Part shown: positions 25,340-34,622 of the stretch, one piece after another
Layout of the letters: each line of letters starts with the position of its first letter
Position numbering within the stretch: the first letter of the stretch is position 1
Origin: an uncultured Mucilaginibacter sp.
GTDB lineage: Bacteria; Bacteroidota; Bacteroidia; Sphingobacteriales; Sphingobacteriaceae
NCBI GenBank assembly: GCA_913775265.1
Contig: CAJYJH010000045.1
Span: forward strand, 27,228-91,227
Direction: 5' to 3'
Length of the DNA stretch: 64,000 nt
Position numbers and translations under genes: made by a program
The notes under the pieces: model-generated
The model's database searches: none
What the model saw: only the letters and a program-made list of their open reading frames with translations
Told to the model about the DNA's origin: nothing

Positions 25340-26687
25340 ACTTGTTCAGTCGGCGGTAAAGGGCGGTACGGGTTAAGCCAAGCTCTTTGGCGGCGCGGGT
25401 AATGTTGCCGCTATGTTTATCAATTACCCTTAAAATAGCGTTCTTTTCCATTTCGCTCAGTGGCACGTTGTCGGCATCTTCGGCTGTTTGCGGTTTGGCC
25501 GTTTCGAGCGACGAAAAAATGAGGTCGTCGGGTTGCAGGGTAGCATCTTCGGCCATAATAACGGCACGCTCAATAGTATACTGCAACTCGCGGATATTAC
25601 CGGGGTAACTGTATTGCTGCAACTTTTGCAGGGCCGCCGCACTAAAATCAACATTGGGTTTTAAATACTTGGTGGCGTACACTTTGGCAAAGTGCCGGGC
25701 CAGTAGTGGCACGTCGGTATGGCGGCGGCGCAACGGCGGCATGGTTATCTCTACCGTGTTAATGCGGTAAATTAAATCCTTCCTAAACTTGTTTTCGTTA
25801 GCCAGCTCCTGCAGGGGCACGTTGGTGGCGCAAATCAGCCTGATGTTGATATCAACAGCCTTATTGGTACCCAGCCGGGTAACCTGTCGGTTTTGCAGCA
25901 CGGTAAGCAACTTGGCCTGTTGCAGCAAGCTGATATTGCCAATCTCGTCTAAAAACAAAGTGCCGCCTTCGGCTTCTTCAAAGCGGCCCATGCGGTCTTC
26001 GCGGGCATCGGTAAAGGCGCCTTTTTTGTGGCCAAACAGTTCGCTCTCAAACAAAGTATCCGTCAAAGCGCCAACGTCTACCTTTACAAAAGGCTTGTTG
26101 GCCCGCAATGATCGTTCGTGAATGGCTTTAGCCATCAGGTCTTTACCGGTACCGTTTTCGCCCAAAATCAAAATATTGGCATCGGTAGGGGCAATCTTGT
26201 TTACCTTGTAAAATATATCCTGCATCACTTCCGATTCGCCCAAGATAGAGGTGCTGCCGGCCGATCCCTTAACGGCCACTTTCGGGCGTTTGGGGCCTTC
26301 CTGCTTGTCGAGCAAATCGCGGATGGTTTCAATCAGTTTTTCGTTGTGCCATGGCTTTACCACAAAATCGTTGGCACCTTCTTTTAACGAGCGCACGGCC
26401 AGGTCAATATCACCGTAGGCCGTAATCATAATTACACAAACGTTGGGTCTCCACTCTTTTACCTTACGCAGCCAGTAAATACCCTCGTTGCCGGTGTTCA
26501 TGGCGCTGTTAAAGTTCATGTCCAGCAATACCAGGTCAACCTGGTTGCGGGTAAGCAGCGAGTTGATGTTTTCCGGATTTTTTTCGGTAATAATTTCGTG
26601 TACCTCCGTTTTAAGCAATAGCCTTACTGCGGTTAGCACGTCGGTATCATCATCAACAACCAGTATGGTAGCTTTTTTTAATATCAT
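25329..26687 (-). CDS. NtrC-family response regulator with AAA+ domain and Fis HTH
   Basis: The 452-residue protein has a receiver domain with acidic DDD (12-14) and phospho-site Asp56, an AAA+ domain with Walker A GENGTGKD (176-183), Walker B GTLFLDEIG (242-250), and a Fis-type HTH (NITRAAKELGLTRTALYRRL) at the C-terminus. The sigma54-contacting loop reads GAFTDA (223-228) in place of GAFTGA. It probably controls the divergent export operon 307 bp away. The changed loop residue means that classical sigma54 activation should not be assumed, although this variant is frequent in Bacteroidota. Confidence 0.93.
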   Translation of the reverse strand: MILKKATILVVDDDTDVLTAVRLLLKTEVHEIITEKNPENINSLLTRNQVDLVLLDMNFNSAMNTGNEGIYWLRKVKEWRPNVCVIMITAYGDIDLAVRSLKEGANDFVVKPWHNEKLIETIRDLLDKQEGPKRPKVAVKGSAGSTSILGESEVMQDIFYKVNKIAPTDANILILGENGTGKDLMAKAIHERSLRANKPFVKVDVGALTDTLFESELFGHKKGAFTDAREDRMGRFEEAEGGTLFLDEIGNISLLQQAKLLTVLQNRQVTRLGTNKAVDINIRLICATNVPLQELANENKFRKDLIYRINTVEITMPPLRRRHTDVPLLARHFAKVYATKYLKPNVDFSAAALQKLQQYSYPGNIRELQYTIERAVIMAEDATLQPDDLIFSSLETAKPQTAEDADNVPLSEMEKNAILRVIDKHSGNITRAAKELGLTRTALYRRLNKYDI

Positions 26688-26993
26688 GGAGTATCTTGTG
26701 TAAGAAATTAAGTTTATACAAAGCTATATTTTAATATAGCGGCATCTAAAGGTAAGCATATAAATTTGTTGCTTTATCACGCTTTAAAGGGCAATTGCCT
26801 ATCCAAAAGTATAACTATTTGTTTATCAACAGCCTTTGTAAAGCACACATTTTTTACATTGTATCGTTACCGCACACTGTTTGTAACACAAGCGTACGCG
26901 CAATTTGCCTGTTATTGTAAATTGTGCTGATATACAGTGTTTTATACAATGGCACAAGGTTTATACAAGCTAATGCAAACAATCTTATTTTAA
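26688..26993. promoter_or_regulatory. Divergent control region between two-component system and export operon
   Basis: On the minus strand TAGCTTTG (26719-26726) matches the -7 element of the response-regulator promoter and overlaps a perfect palindrome GCTATATT-TT-AATATAGC (26723-26740). TTTATACAA occurs three times in the same direction, near 26713, 26941 and 26960. CAATTT-N12-AAATTG lies at 26901-26924. TGGCAC at 26950 resembles a sigma54 -24 box but lacks TTGC at -12. No open frame is supported. Confidence 0.55.
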
Positions 26994-28244
26994 GTGGACA
27001 GAGTAATTGAGAAAAAAAAGTGGAACAGTAAGCGCTTAATGACCATTGGCGGTATTGCCGCTGTGGTGTTGCTGGTAGCAGGTAGCATTGTGTTTACCTC
27101 GGGCAAAAGCAAATTAAACGTTGATACCGAACGCATTACTATCAGCAATGTAACTAAAGGTTCATTCCAGGAGATTATTCCTTTGAATGGTATTGTACTG
27201 CCCATTACTACTATATACCTCGACGCTGTTGAAGGCGGCCGTGTAGAAAAGCTGTTTGTTGAAGACGGCGCTACCATGAAAAAAGGACAGCCTATATTAA
27301 AACTGGCCAACACCGATTTGGAGCTGAGCCTGGCTAACGAAGAAACTGCCGTATTTAACGTGTTAACACAGATGCAGATTTCGCATGATAATGCCCGCCA
27401 AAACACCATCAGTAAATTAAACCAGATGGCTGAGGTGGAGAGCAGCCTGAAAGAAGCCGAACGGGTTTACAAACTCAATAAAAAATTGTACGATCAAAAA
27501 GCGATCGGCCTGCAGGAATTTCAGAAATCTGAAAACGATTATAATTATGCCTTGCGCCGTAAACGCTTAACTACCCAGATTTTAAACCAGGACTCGACCG
27601 CTATGAACCAGCAGACCTCGCAGTCTAAAGAATCATACGCACACATGAAATCGACTTTGGAACTTATGCGCAAAAAGGTAGGCGACCTGATTGTACGCGC
27701 CCCGGTTGACGGACAATTAACCTCGCTGGATGCCGAAATTGGCCAGAGCAAGCAAAAAGGCGGACGTTTAGGGCAGATCGACGTGTTGTCGGGCTATAAG
27801 GTTCGGGTGGATGTAGACGAGCATTATATCACTCGCGTTTTCAACGGCCAGATGGGGGAGTTTACCTTGGGCGACAAAACCTACAAGCTTAAAATTAAAA
27901 AGGTATTTACGCAGGTATCTAACGGGCGTTTCCAGGTTGATATGCAATTTGTGGGAGATATACCCAAGGATATTCGCCGCGGACAGAGCCTGCAAATCCG
28001 TTTGGCTTTGAGCGACGAAACACAGGCCGTATTAGTACCCAAAGGTGGTTTTTACCAGCAAACCGGTGGTAACTGGATATTTAAATTGAGCGAAGACGGC
28101 AAAACAGCATTTAAAGTTGATGTACAGATAGGCCGCCAAAACCCTGATTATTACGAGGTGATGCAAGGCTTAAAACCCGGCGACCGCGTGGTAACCTCGA
28201 GCTACGAGAACTATGGCGATATGCAGGAGTTGGTGCTGAAATAG
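26994..28244 (+). CDS. Periplasmic adaptor (membrane fusion protein, HlyD/MacA-like)
   Basis: The 416-residue protein starts at GTG 26994. A cytoplasmic basic stretch precedes one helix (~residues 18-35, MTIGGIAAVVLLVAGSIVF). A barrel/lipoyl half-motif (EGGRVEKLFVEDGATMKKGQPILKL), a long alpha-helical hairpin (~100-215, coiled-coil pattern) and the second lipoyl half (VRAPVDGQLTSLDAEIG) follow, then beta-barrel and membrane-proximal domains. It links inner-membrane ABC permeases to a TolC-type channel; both are encoded downstream. It is the first gene of the locus and faces the NtrB/NtrC pair. Confidence 0.92.
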   Translation: MDRVIEKKKWNSKRLMTIGGIAAVVLLVAGSIVFTSGKSKLNVDTERITISNVTKGSFQEIIPLNGIVLPITTIYLDAVEGGRVEKLFVEDGATMKKGQPILKLANTDLELSLANEETAVFNVLTQMQISHDNARQNTISKLNQMAEVESSLKEAERVYKLNKKLYDQKAIGLQEFQKSENDYNYALRRKRLTTQILNQDSTAMNQQTSQSKESYAHMKSTLELMRKKVGDLIVRAPVDGQLTSLDAEIGQSKQKGGRLGQIDVLSGYKVRVDVDEHYITRVFNGQMGEFTLGDKTYKLKIKKVFTQVSNGRFQVDMQFVGDIPKDIRRGQSLQIRLALSDETQAVLVPKGGFYQQTGGNWIFKLSEDGKTAFKVDVQIGRQNPDYYEVMQGLKPGDRVVTSSYENYGDMQELVLK

Positions 28245-28414
28245 AGATTTAAGATAGAGCCAAGATACAGGAGCCAGGAGCCAAGAAGAAAGCGTGAATA
28301 CTTAAGATTTTATAAAAATCAAAAGACTGCCGCTCAAAAAACTGACCGAATTAGATAAGAACAATAACATTCACAATTAAAGATATCACCCGGTGAAACG
28401 GGGAAGGAGGCTAA

Positions 28415-29092
28415 ATGATAAAAATTACCAATCTTGAAAAATTTTACCGCACCGAAGAAGTTGAAACCGTTGCGCTGAATAAACTAAACCTGGAGATTAA
28501 CACCGGCGAGTTTGTGGCTATTATGGGTCCGTCGGGTTGTGGTAAATCAACGCTGTTAAATATTTTGGGTTTGCTTGATGATCCGGATGGTGGCAGCTAC
28601 CTGTTTAATGGCACCGAGGTAGCTCATTTTAACGAGCGCAAACGCGCCGACTTGCGTAAGCATAATATTGGTTTTGTGTTCCAGAGTTTTAACCTGATTG
28701 ACGAGCTGACGGTATTCGAAAATGTTGAACTTCCCCTTATCTATACCGGCGTAAACTCGGCCGACCGCAAGCAGCGGGTGGAAGAAGTGCTGACCAAAAT
28801 GCAGATTATGCACCGCCGTAACCACTATCCGCAGCAATTATCGGGTGGTCAGCAGCAGCGTGTGGCTATTGCACGTGCGGTGGTTAACAAACCTAAACTG
28901 ATACTGGCGGATGAGCCCACCGGTAACTTGGACAGCAGCAACGGTAACGAGGTGATGGAATTATTGACAGACCTGAACGAGCAGGGTACTACCATCATCA
29001 TGGTAACGCACTCTGAGCATGATGCCCGCTACAGCCACCGCATTGTACGCCTGCTGGATGGTCATACTGTAGTTGAGAATATTATGATGTAA
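28415..29092 (+). CDS. ABC transporter ATP-binding protein (MacB/LolD type), first copy
   Basis: The 225-residue ATPase has all canonical motifs: Walker A GPSGCGKST (38-46), FVFQSFNLID, LSGGQQQRVAIARAVV, LILADEPTGNLDSS and MVTHSEHD. A perfect AAGGAGG ribosome site (28404-28410) lies 4 bp before the ATG, unusual in this phylum and likely to give strong translation. The 170-bp gap before it contains a GAGCCA-rich direct repeat (28258-28286). It should power the FtsX-type permeases that follow. Confidence 0.93.
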   Translation: MIKITNLEKFYRTEEVETVALNKLNLEINTGEFVAIMGPSGCGKSTLLNILGLLDDPDGGSYLFNGTEVAHFNERKRADLRKHNIGFVFQSFNLIDELTVFENVELPLIYTGVNSADRKQRVEEVLTKMQIMHRRNHYPQQLSGGQQQRVAIARAVVNKPKLILADEPTGNLDSSNGNEVMELLTDLNEQGTTIIMVTHSEHDARYSHRIVRLLDGHTVVENIMM

Positions 29093-29150
29093 AACGAGTA
29101 ATATCCCTGATTAATTAAACCCTTATCATACGAAAACACAAACTCCTATT

Positions 29151-29711
29151 ATGAAAATACTTTATACACTATTGCTATCAGCTTGCAGTATGGCCGTAAT
29201 AGCACAAACCAAAACCAACAGGAGCCGCACCAGCCAACGTATATCTGACGACGGCAAAACCATGCATTTCAGCATTAGCGGAGACGTGAACGGCAGCCCT
29301 ATTGATTACGACAAATCATTTAATGTGACCAATCTTAGTCAGGCCGAAAAAGATGCGCTTAAACAACGCATATCCGACTCGTTGGGTATTGCCATCGCTA
29401 ATACCAGGTATAAAACCGCAGTTACCAAAGCATCCATTCAAATGCCTCCGCTTCCTCCTGTACCTCCTGTTCCTGCTACACCGGCACTATCCACCAGTAA
29501 AAGCCAAAAAACTCAGGACTTATCTACCGGCGTTTATGATGATAACGGCACCATGCAAGTGGAGGTAAAGGGTTATCAGGCGCAAAAATATTTCAATTAC
29601 AGCCGCAAATTTAATGTGAAGGGTATGTCGGCGGCACAAAAAGATGCCATCGTGAAACGTATCATTGATTCATTAGGCGTAAGCAGCAGTACCAGCATAG
29701 GCACCCACTAG
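29151..29711 (+). CDS. Secreted protein with two tandem ~49-residue repeats
   Basis: I do not recognise a named family. The 186-residue protein has a signal peptide (MKILYTLLLSACSMAVIAQ) and two copies of one module, at residues 31-79 and 128-176. Each has DD.GTM/KTM, then Y.K.FNV, then AxKDAxxxRIxDSLG. A proline-rich linker (97-113, PPLPPVPPVPATP) joins them. The gene sits between the ABC ATPase and the first permease, 11 bp before the latter, so it belongs to the export operon. A periplasmic binding or assembly factor is possible, but no function is shown. Confidence 0.75.
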   Translation: MKILYTLLLSACSMAVIAQTKTNRSRTSQRISDDGKTMHFSISGDVNGSPIDYDKSFNVTNLSQAEKDALKQRISDSLGIAIANTRYKTAVTKASIQMPPLPPVPPVPATPALSTSKSQKTQDLSTGVYDDNGTMQVEVKGYQAQKYFNYSRKFNVKGMSAAQKDAIVKRIIDSLGVSSSTSIGTH

Positions 29712-29721
29712 TTTACAAACG

Positions 29722-32094
29722 ATGTTACAAACATACCTCAAAGTTGCATGGCGAAGCCTGAAGGCCCGGCTGTTTTATACCTCACTTAATGTGTTGGGTT
29801 TGGCTCTGGCCATGGGCTGCTGCATTTTGTTGTATGTTTATGTAAGCTACCAGTTAAGTTTTGATACTTACCACCGCCACGCAGCAACCACTTACCGCAT
29901 CGTAAACGAGCTGCACCTGGATAAAACCGAGTACGATAAAGGTTCATCCATGGCTATGTACCTGGCTGCCCGCCGCGAGTTGCCGCAAGTGGTAAATGGG
30001 GCATATTCAACCAGTCGTCAAAGCTACATTGTAACAGCGGGCACAACTGAGAAAAAGCTTTTTAGAGAAGAGAAAAACATAGCGTTCACCAACTCCAAAT
30101 GGTTCGATGTATTTAATTACCAGGTGTTGGCCGGTAATGTACAGGGCTTAAACGAACTGAACACGGCCGTGCTTACTCAAAAACAGGCGCAAAAATATTT
30201 CGGTAATACTGCGGCTGTAGGTCAGTATATACAAATTAAAAGCATCCCTATGCGGGTGGTAGCTGTAGTGGCAGATCGACCTTATAACACCGATCAAAAC
30301 TCGGACATCTACCTGTCATTCGCTACTCTAAAACAGGTAGATCCCTATTATAAAGACTTCACCAGCCAGTGGGGGTATATTTCGTCGGTCAACAACAGCT
30401 ATCTTACCCTGCGCAAAGCCGAGGACAAAGCCGTTGTTGAAAAAATGTTGAACCGTATGGCCAAACCCTATTTTGGTGACGGTATTAAATATTACAAGTT
30501 TGAGCTACTGCCCCTAACCGAACAACACTTTGATTTACGTTATGGCGGTACTACCCAAAAATCGCTGTTAACGGTATTGGTTATTATTGGCTGCCTTATA
30601 CTGGCTACGGCCATCATCAATTATATTAACCTGGTGGTTGCCCAGCAGGCCCGCCGCAGTGCCGAAATTGGTACACGCAAAGTTTTAGGTGCTACTGCCG
30701 GCAGGTTGCTGATGCAGTTTGTTACCGAGTCGGTTATTACTACTACTGTGGCAGCCATGCTGGCTATGGGTTTGGTGGCAACCGTGTTGCCTGTTATAAA
30801 CCGTTATTGGTTTTCGGCGCAACCTGTGCATGTAAGCTCATGGTGGGCTTTGGGCGGGTTTACATTATTGCTTGTTGCTGTTATCAACGTCGTGATGGGC
30901 ATTTACCCGGCCTGGTGGCTCAACCGTTTTAACATTACCAACGCGCTAAAAAAACAAGCTACCCTGGTGCAAACCGGATTGGGCCGCAAGGCTTTGGTAA
31001 TACTGCAAAACCTGATTGCGCAACTGCTGATTGCCGGTACGGTGATCATTGTGATGCAAGTGCAGTTTTTAAAAAATACCGATAAGGGTTTTGACCGCAG
31101 CATGGTGGTCAACATCCCGGTTGGTGCAGCTACCGATCTGCAAAAACAACGTTTGCTGAAGGGCATTGCCCACATGCCCGATGTAAGTTCGGTAAGTTTT
31201 TACCTTAACTCGCCGGCTACCGATAGTCAGCGCGGTGCCACGCTGCAGTTTGACAATCGGGCTAAATGGGAAAACTGGCCGGCACGCTTTGCCATTGGCG
31301 ATGCCGGATATGCCAAAACTTTTGGTCTGCAAATCATCGCGGGCCGTAACCGCGATAGCCACGCCACTACGACCGAGTTTTTGGTAAACCAAAAAATGGC
31401 CCGCATGCTGATGGGCAACAATTGGCCCGATGTGGTAGGGAAAAAGCTACAGCCCGGCGACCCGAAAGGCATCATTGTAGGCGTGGTGAAAGATTTTAAC
31501 GTACACTCCCTGCTTGAGCCTATTGAGCCCACAGTGGTGTTAGAAGATAAAGGCCTGCAAACCAATATGGCCGTCAAACTAAACGGACAGCACACCGATG
31601 CTACCCTGAAAACCTTACAGCGACTTTATACCGAAACCCTGCCCGATGAAGTGTTTAGCTATCGTTTTATTGACGAGCAGATAGCCAATCTGTATCGCGC
31701 CGAAACCCTGCAGCAAAACCTCATCTGGGGAGCGGCGGCTATGGCCATCGTCATTAGTGCGTTGGGCTTGTTGGGGCTGGTATCACTCATGACGCTGCAA
31801 CGCACCAAAGAAATTGGTGTGCGCAAGGTACTGGGTGCGGGCGTAAGCCAGATCGGGCTGATGCTCTCAGCCGATTTCCTGAAACTGGTAGGTATCGCCC
31901 TGATAGTCGCCATTCCCGGTTCGTGGTGGCTCATGAACCAGTGGCTGCAAAATTATGCCTACCACATTCAAATTCACTGGTGGGTGTATGCCCTTACGGG
32001 AATGCTGGCCATGCTCATTGCTTTTGTAACGGTGGGTTTCCAATCGTTCAAAGCGGCTATGGCCAACCCGGTAAACAGTTTACGAAGCGAATAA
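29722..32094 (+). CDS. MacB-type ABC permease 1 (two FtsX domains)
   Basis: The 790-residue protein has an N-terminal helix (residues ~20-42), a MacB-like periplasmic core, a first FtsX membrane block around residue 285-420 with AEIGTRKVLGA near 315, a second periplasmic core, and a last FtsX block (~670-785) with KEIGVRKVLGAG near 697. It ends in NPVNSLRSE. The doubled FtsX layout gives about eight helices in one chain. It is the first of four paralogues in a row, and starts 11 bp after the two-repeat secreted protein. Confidence 0.92.
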   Translation: MLQTYLKVAWRSLKARLFYTSLNVLGLALAMGCCILLYVYVSYQLSFDTYHRHAATTYRIVNELHLDKTEYDKGSSMAMYLAARRELPQVVNGAYSTSRQSYIVTAGTTEKKLFREEKNIAFTNSKWFDVFNYQVLAGNVQGLNELNTAVLTQKQAQKYFGNTAAVGQYIQIKSIPMRVVAVVADRPYNTDQNSDIYLSFATLKQVDPYYKDFTSQWGYISSVNNSYLTLRKAEDKAVVEKMLNRMAKPYFGDGIKYYKFELLPLTEQHFDLRYGGTTQKSLLTVLVIIGCLILATAIINYINLVVAQQARRSAEIGTRKVLGATAGRLLMQFVTESVITTTVAAMLAMGLVATVLPVINRYWFSAQPVHVSSWWALGGFTLLLVAVINVVMGIYPAWWLNRFNITNALKKQATLVQTGLGRKALVILQNLIAQLLIAGTVIIVMQVQFLKNTDKGFDRSMVVNIPVGAATDLQKQRLLKGIAHMPDVSSVSFYLNSPATDSQRGATLQFDNRAKWENWPARFAIGDAGYAKTFGLQIIAGRNRDSHATTTEFLVNQKMARMLMGNNWPDVVGKKLQPGDPKGIIVGVVKDFNVHSLLEPIEPTVVLEDKGLQTNMAVKLNGQHTDATLKTLQRLYTETLPDEVFSYRFIDEQIANLYRAETLQQNLIWGAAAMAIVISALGLLGLVSLMTLQRTKEIGVRKVLGAGVSQIGLMLSADFLKLVGIALIVAIPGSWWLMNQWLQNYAYHIQIHWWVYALTGMLAMLIAFVTVGFQSFKAAMANPVNSLRSE

Positions 32095-32113
32095 ATCACA
32101 TAAAAATATTATC

Positions 32114-34537
32114 ATGATTAAAAATTACTTCAAAATAGCCTGGCGCAACCTTTGGAAAGGCCGGGTATTTAACCTGATGAATATTACGGGCCTGGCCGTT
32201 GCGGTAGCCTGTTGTACCCTCATCTTTTTAACCGTTTACTACGAGTTTTCTTACGATAACTTTCACGACAAGCTCGACCGTATTTACCAGGTTTATAACG
32301 TAGCGAACCGCCCTAAAGGCGTCGAAAAAAACTCAGCGATGCCCATCCCTATGGCATCTGCCTTTAAAGCCGAATATCCGGCCGTTAAGTACGTAACCCG
32401 CAGCGGCAACATGGGCGGCGTGGTCACTTACGGCAACCAGAAAGTAGACGGCGACATCCATTTTGTAGATCCCGATTTTCTCAAGATGTTCAGCTTCCCG
32501 CTGGTGCAGGGTAACCGCAATGCGGCTTTGTCGGAGCTAAACAGCGCCGTAATTACCGAAAAAGCCGCCAAAAAGATTTTTGGTAGCAAACCTGCTTTAA
32601 ACCAAACGATAATCATCAATAGTAATAATGAGGAAAAGCCATTCCTGGTAACGGGCGTAGCTAAAGATTATCCAAGCAATTCGAGCATTACTTTTGATAT
32701 ACTGGTACGGTTTGAACATTTCCCGCAATATAAGGTCGAAAAAAACAATTGGGATAGCCGGAGCCATATTGTATTGGCCGAATTTAATGAGGGTTATAAC
32801 CCGCAAAACTTCAGCAAGCAAATCAAATCGTTTGTTAATAAATACTACGCCGGGGATATAAAAAACTTAAAGCGCGACGGTGCCAAACCCGACGCTAACG
32901 GCGATATTTTCACCTTGGCGCTGGCTCCCTTTGCCAACAATCATTTTAACAATGATATTGGTGGCGTAGAGGGCGATGCCATCAGCAAAACCTACCCGCT
33001 AAGTTTGGTGGTGATTGGTTGCTTTATTTTGTTAATTGCCTGTATCAATTTTATCAACCTGTCGGTAGCCCGTGGCTTTACCCGTGCCCGCGAGGTTGGG
33101 GTGCGCAAAACATTGGGTGCCGGTAAATGGCAATTGCTTACGCAGTTTTGGGTAGAAACCATCATGGTTTGCTTTGCCTCAACGGTGGTAGGGCTGCTGC
33201 TGTGTACTCTCCTCATTAATCAGTTTAAGGCTATGTTTAAAAGCAAAATAAGCCTGGCTATGTTACTAGAGCCTGCGCATCTGGCGGGTATTGTGGTGAT
33301 GTTTTTAGCGGTTACGGCCATTGCCGGTTTTTACCCTGCCTTAATGATGGTGCGCTACAAAACCGTAGCCGTACTTAAAGGTAAAATAAGCGGCGGCAAG
33401 CCGGGCAAGCTGCGTAATACGTTGCTGGTCATCCAATTTACGCTATCTACCTTACTTATCATCTGTACCATCATCACCTGGCAGCAGATCAGCTATTTAA
33501 GCAACAAGCCGTTGGGGTATAATAAAACGGAAGTGCTGAGCATCCCGGTGGGGCAAAACGCTAAGGGCTCCGATGCCTTGCAGTTAATGCGTAATGAGTT
33601 GCGCAACAATAGCAATGTCGAATCGGTAAGCGGCGCTTACATGAACATGGGCAAAGGGAACGATGGCTCGTCGATGCGGTCGGTGCTGGGCTTTATTTAC
33701 CACGACCGCGAGGTGCGCACTCACCTGCAGCGTATTGATTATGACTATATAAAAACGCTGGACATCAAATTGCTGGACGGTCGCGAATTTGACTCCAAAT
33801 TTGGTAATGATAGTACGGGCCTTGTTATTAACGAAAGCATGGCGCGCGAACTGGGCGGTAAAAATTTAATTGGCAGCACCCTGCCTATTATGGGCGGCGA
33901 GTCGCCGGCGCACATTATCGGTATCGTCAAAAACTTCAACTTCCAGTCGCTGCACGATGACATTGAGCCGCTTACCATGACCATGTTAAAGGATTTCGAG
34001 ATCAATTACATCTTTGTGAAAGTGAAGCCGGGCAACTTGGTAGGCGCGTTTGATAACATAAAAAGCAACTGGCACCGCCTTTACCCCAATGCAGAGTTTA
34101 AAGCATCGTGGCTTAACGAAAACACCGAGCGCCAGTATTTGAGCGAGCGCCGCTTGTCGGGCATATTTGTGAGCGGAGCCGTGCTGGCCATTATCATATC
34201 TTGTATCGGGTTACTGGCTATCTCTATTATGATGGTAGTACAGCGTAATAAAGAAATTGGCATACGCAAAGTGCTGGGCGCGAATGTATTAGGTATTGTG
34301 ATGATGCTGTCGCAGGATTTTATGAAACTGGTACTGGTGGCGGCCATCCTATCGTTCCCGGTGGCCTGGTGGGTAATGAGCCACTGGCTGCAAAGTTTTG
34401 CTTACCGGGTTGATATTCATTGGTGGGTGTTTGCCCTGTCAACCGCGCTGGCCTTAATATTGGCCTTCGTTACTATTAGTTTTCAATCCATCAAAGCCGC
34501 TATTGCCAACCCGGTAAAAAGTCTGCGCAGCGAGTAA
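32114..34537 (+). CDS. MacB-type ABC permease 2 (two FtsX domains)
   Basis: The 807-residue paralogue of the preceding gene starts MIKNYFKIAWRNLWKGRVFN. FtsX loops AREVGVRKTLGA near residue 325 and KEIGIRKVLGAN near 713 follow, and the chain ends in NPVKSLRSE. The gap from permease 1 is 19 bp. After its stop a terminator-like hairpin interrupts the row, so permeases 1-2 and 3-4 may be produced in different amounts. It should form a homo- or heterodimer with a paralogue and share the locus ATPase(s). Confidence 0.92.
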   Translation: MIKNYFKIAWRNLWKGRVFNLMNITGLAVAVACCTLIFLTVYYEFSYDNFHDKLDRIYQVYNVANRPKGVEKNSAMPIPMASAFKAEYPAVKYVTRSGNMGGVVTYGNQKVDGDIHFVDPDFLKMFSFPLVQGNRNAALSELNSAVITEKAAKKIFGSKPALNQTIIINSNNEEKPFLVTGVAKDYPSNSSITFDILVRFEHFPQYKVEKNNWDSRSHIVLAEFNEGYNPQNFSKQIKSFVNKYYAGDIKNLKRDGAKPDANGDIFTLALAPFANNHFNNDIGGVEGDAISKTYPLSLVVIGCFILLIACINFINLSVARGFTRAREVGVRKTLGAGKWQLLTQFWVETIMVCFASTVVGLLLCTLLINQFKAMFKSKISLAMLLEPAHLAGIVVMFLAVTAIAGFYPALMMVRYKTVAVLKGKISGGKPGKLRNTLLVIQFTLSTLLIICTIITWQQISYLSNKPLGYNKTEVLSIPVGQNAKGSDALQLMRNELRNNSNVESVSGAYMNMGKGNDGSSMRSVLGFIYHDREVRTHLQRIDYDYIKTLDIKLLDGREFDSKFGNDSTGLVINESMARELGGKNLIGSTLPIMGGESPAHIIGIVKNFNFQSLHDDIEPLTMTMLKDFEINYIFVKVKPGNLVGAFDNIKSNWHRLYPNAEFKASWLNENTERQYLSERRLSGIFVSGAVLAIIISCIGLLAISIMMVVQRNKEIGIRKVLGANVLGIVMMLSQDFMKLVLVAAILSFPVAWWVMSHWLQSFAYRVDIHWWVFALSTALALILAFVTISFQSIKAAIANPVKSLRSE

Positions 34538-34545
34538 TTGGATAC

Positions 34546-34600
34546 AGCCGGACGTTAGCCCCGCTGTTTAGAGTGGCGCGTTCGTCCGGCTTTTATTTTT
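34546..34600 (+). terminator. Internal terminator or attenuator between permeases 2 and 3
   Basis: AGCCGGACG (34546-34554) pairs perfectly with CGTCCGGCT (34583-34591), followed by TTTATTTTT. It lies inside an otherwise co-directional row, so it probably lowers rather than stops downstream expression. Confidence 0.65.
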
Positions 34601-34622
34601 CTAACCACGCTTACCTGTTATC

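Noticed and set aside
26950..26965. Possible sigma54 promoter TGGCAC-N5-TTAT before the export operon
   Set aside because: The -12 box has AT where GC is required, so it was kept only as a remark.
28258..28286. GAGCCA-rich direct repeat before the first ABC ATPase gene
   Set aside because: Short low-complexity repeat with no sign of function; noted in the gene entry only.
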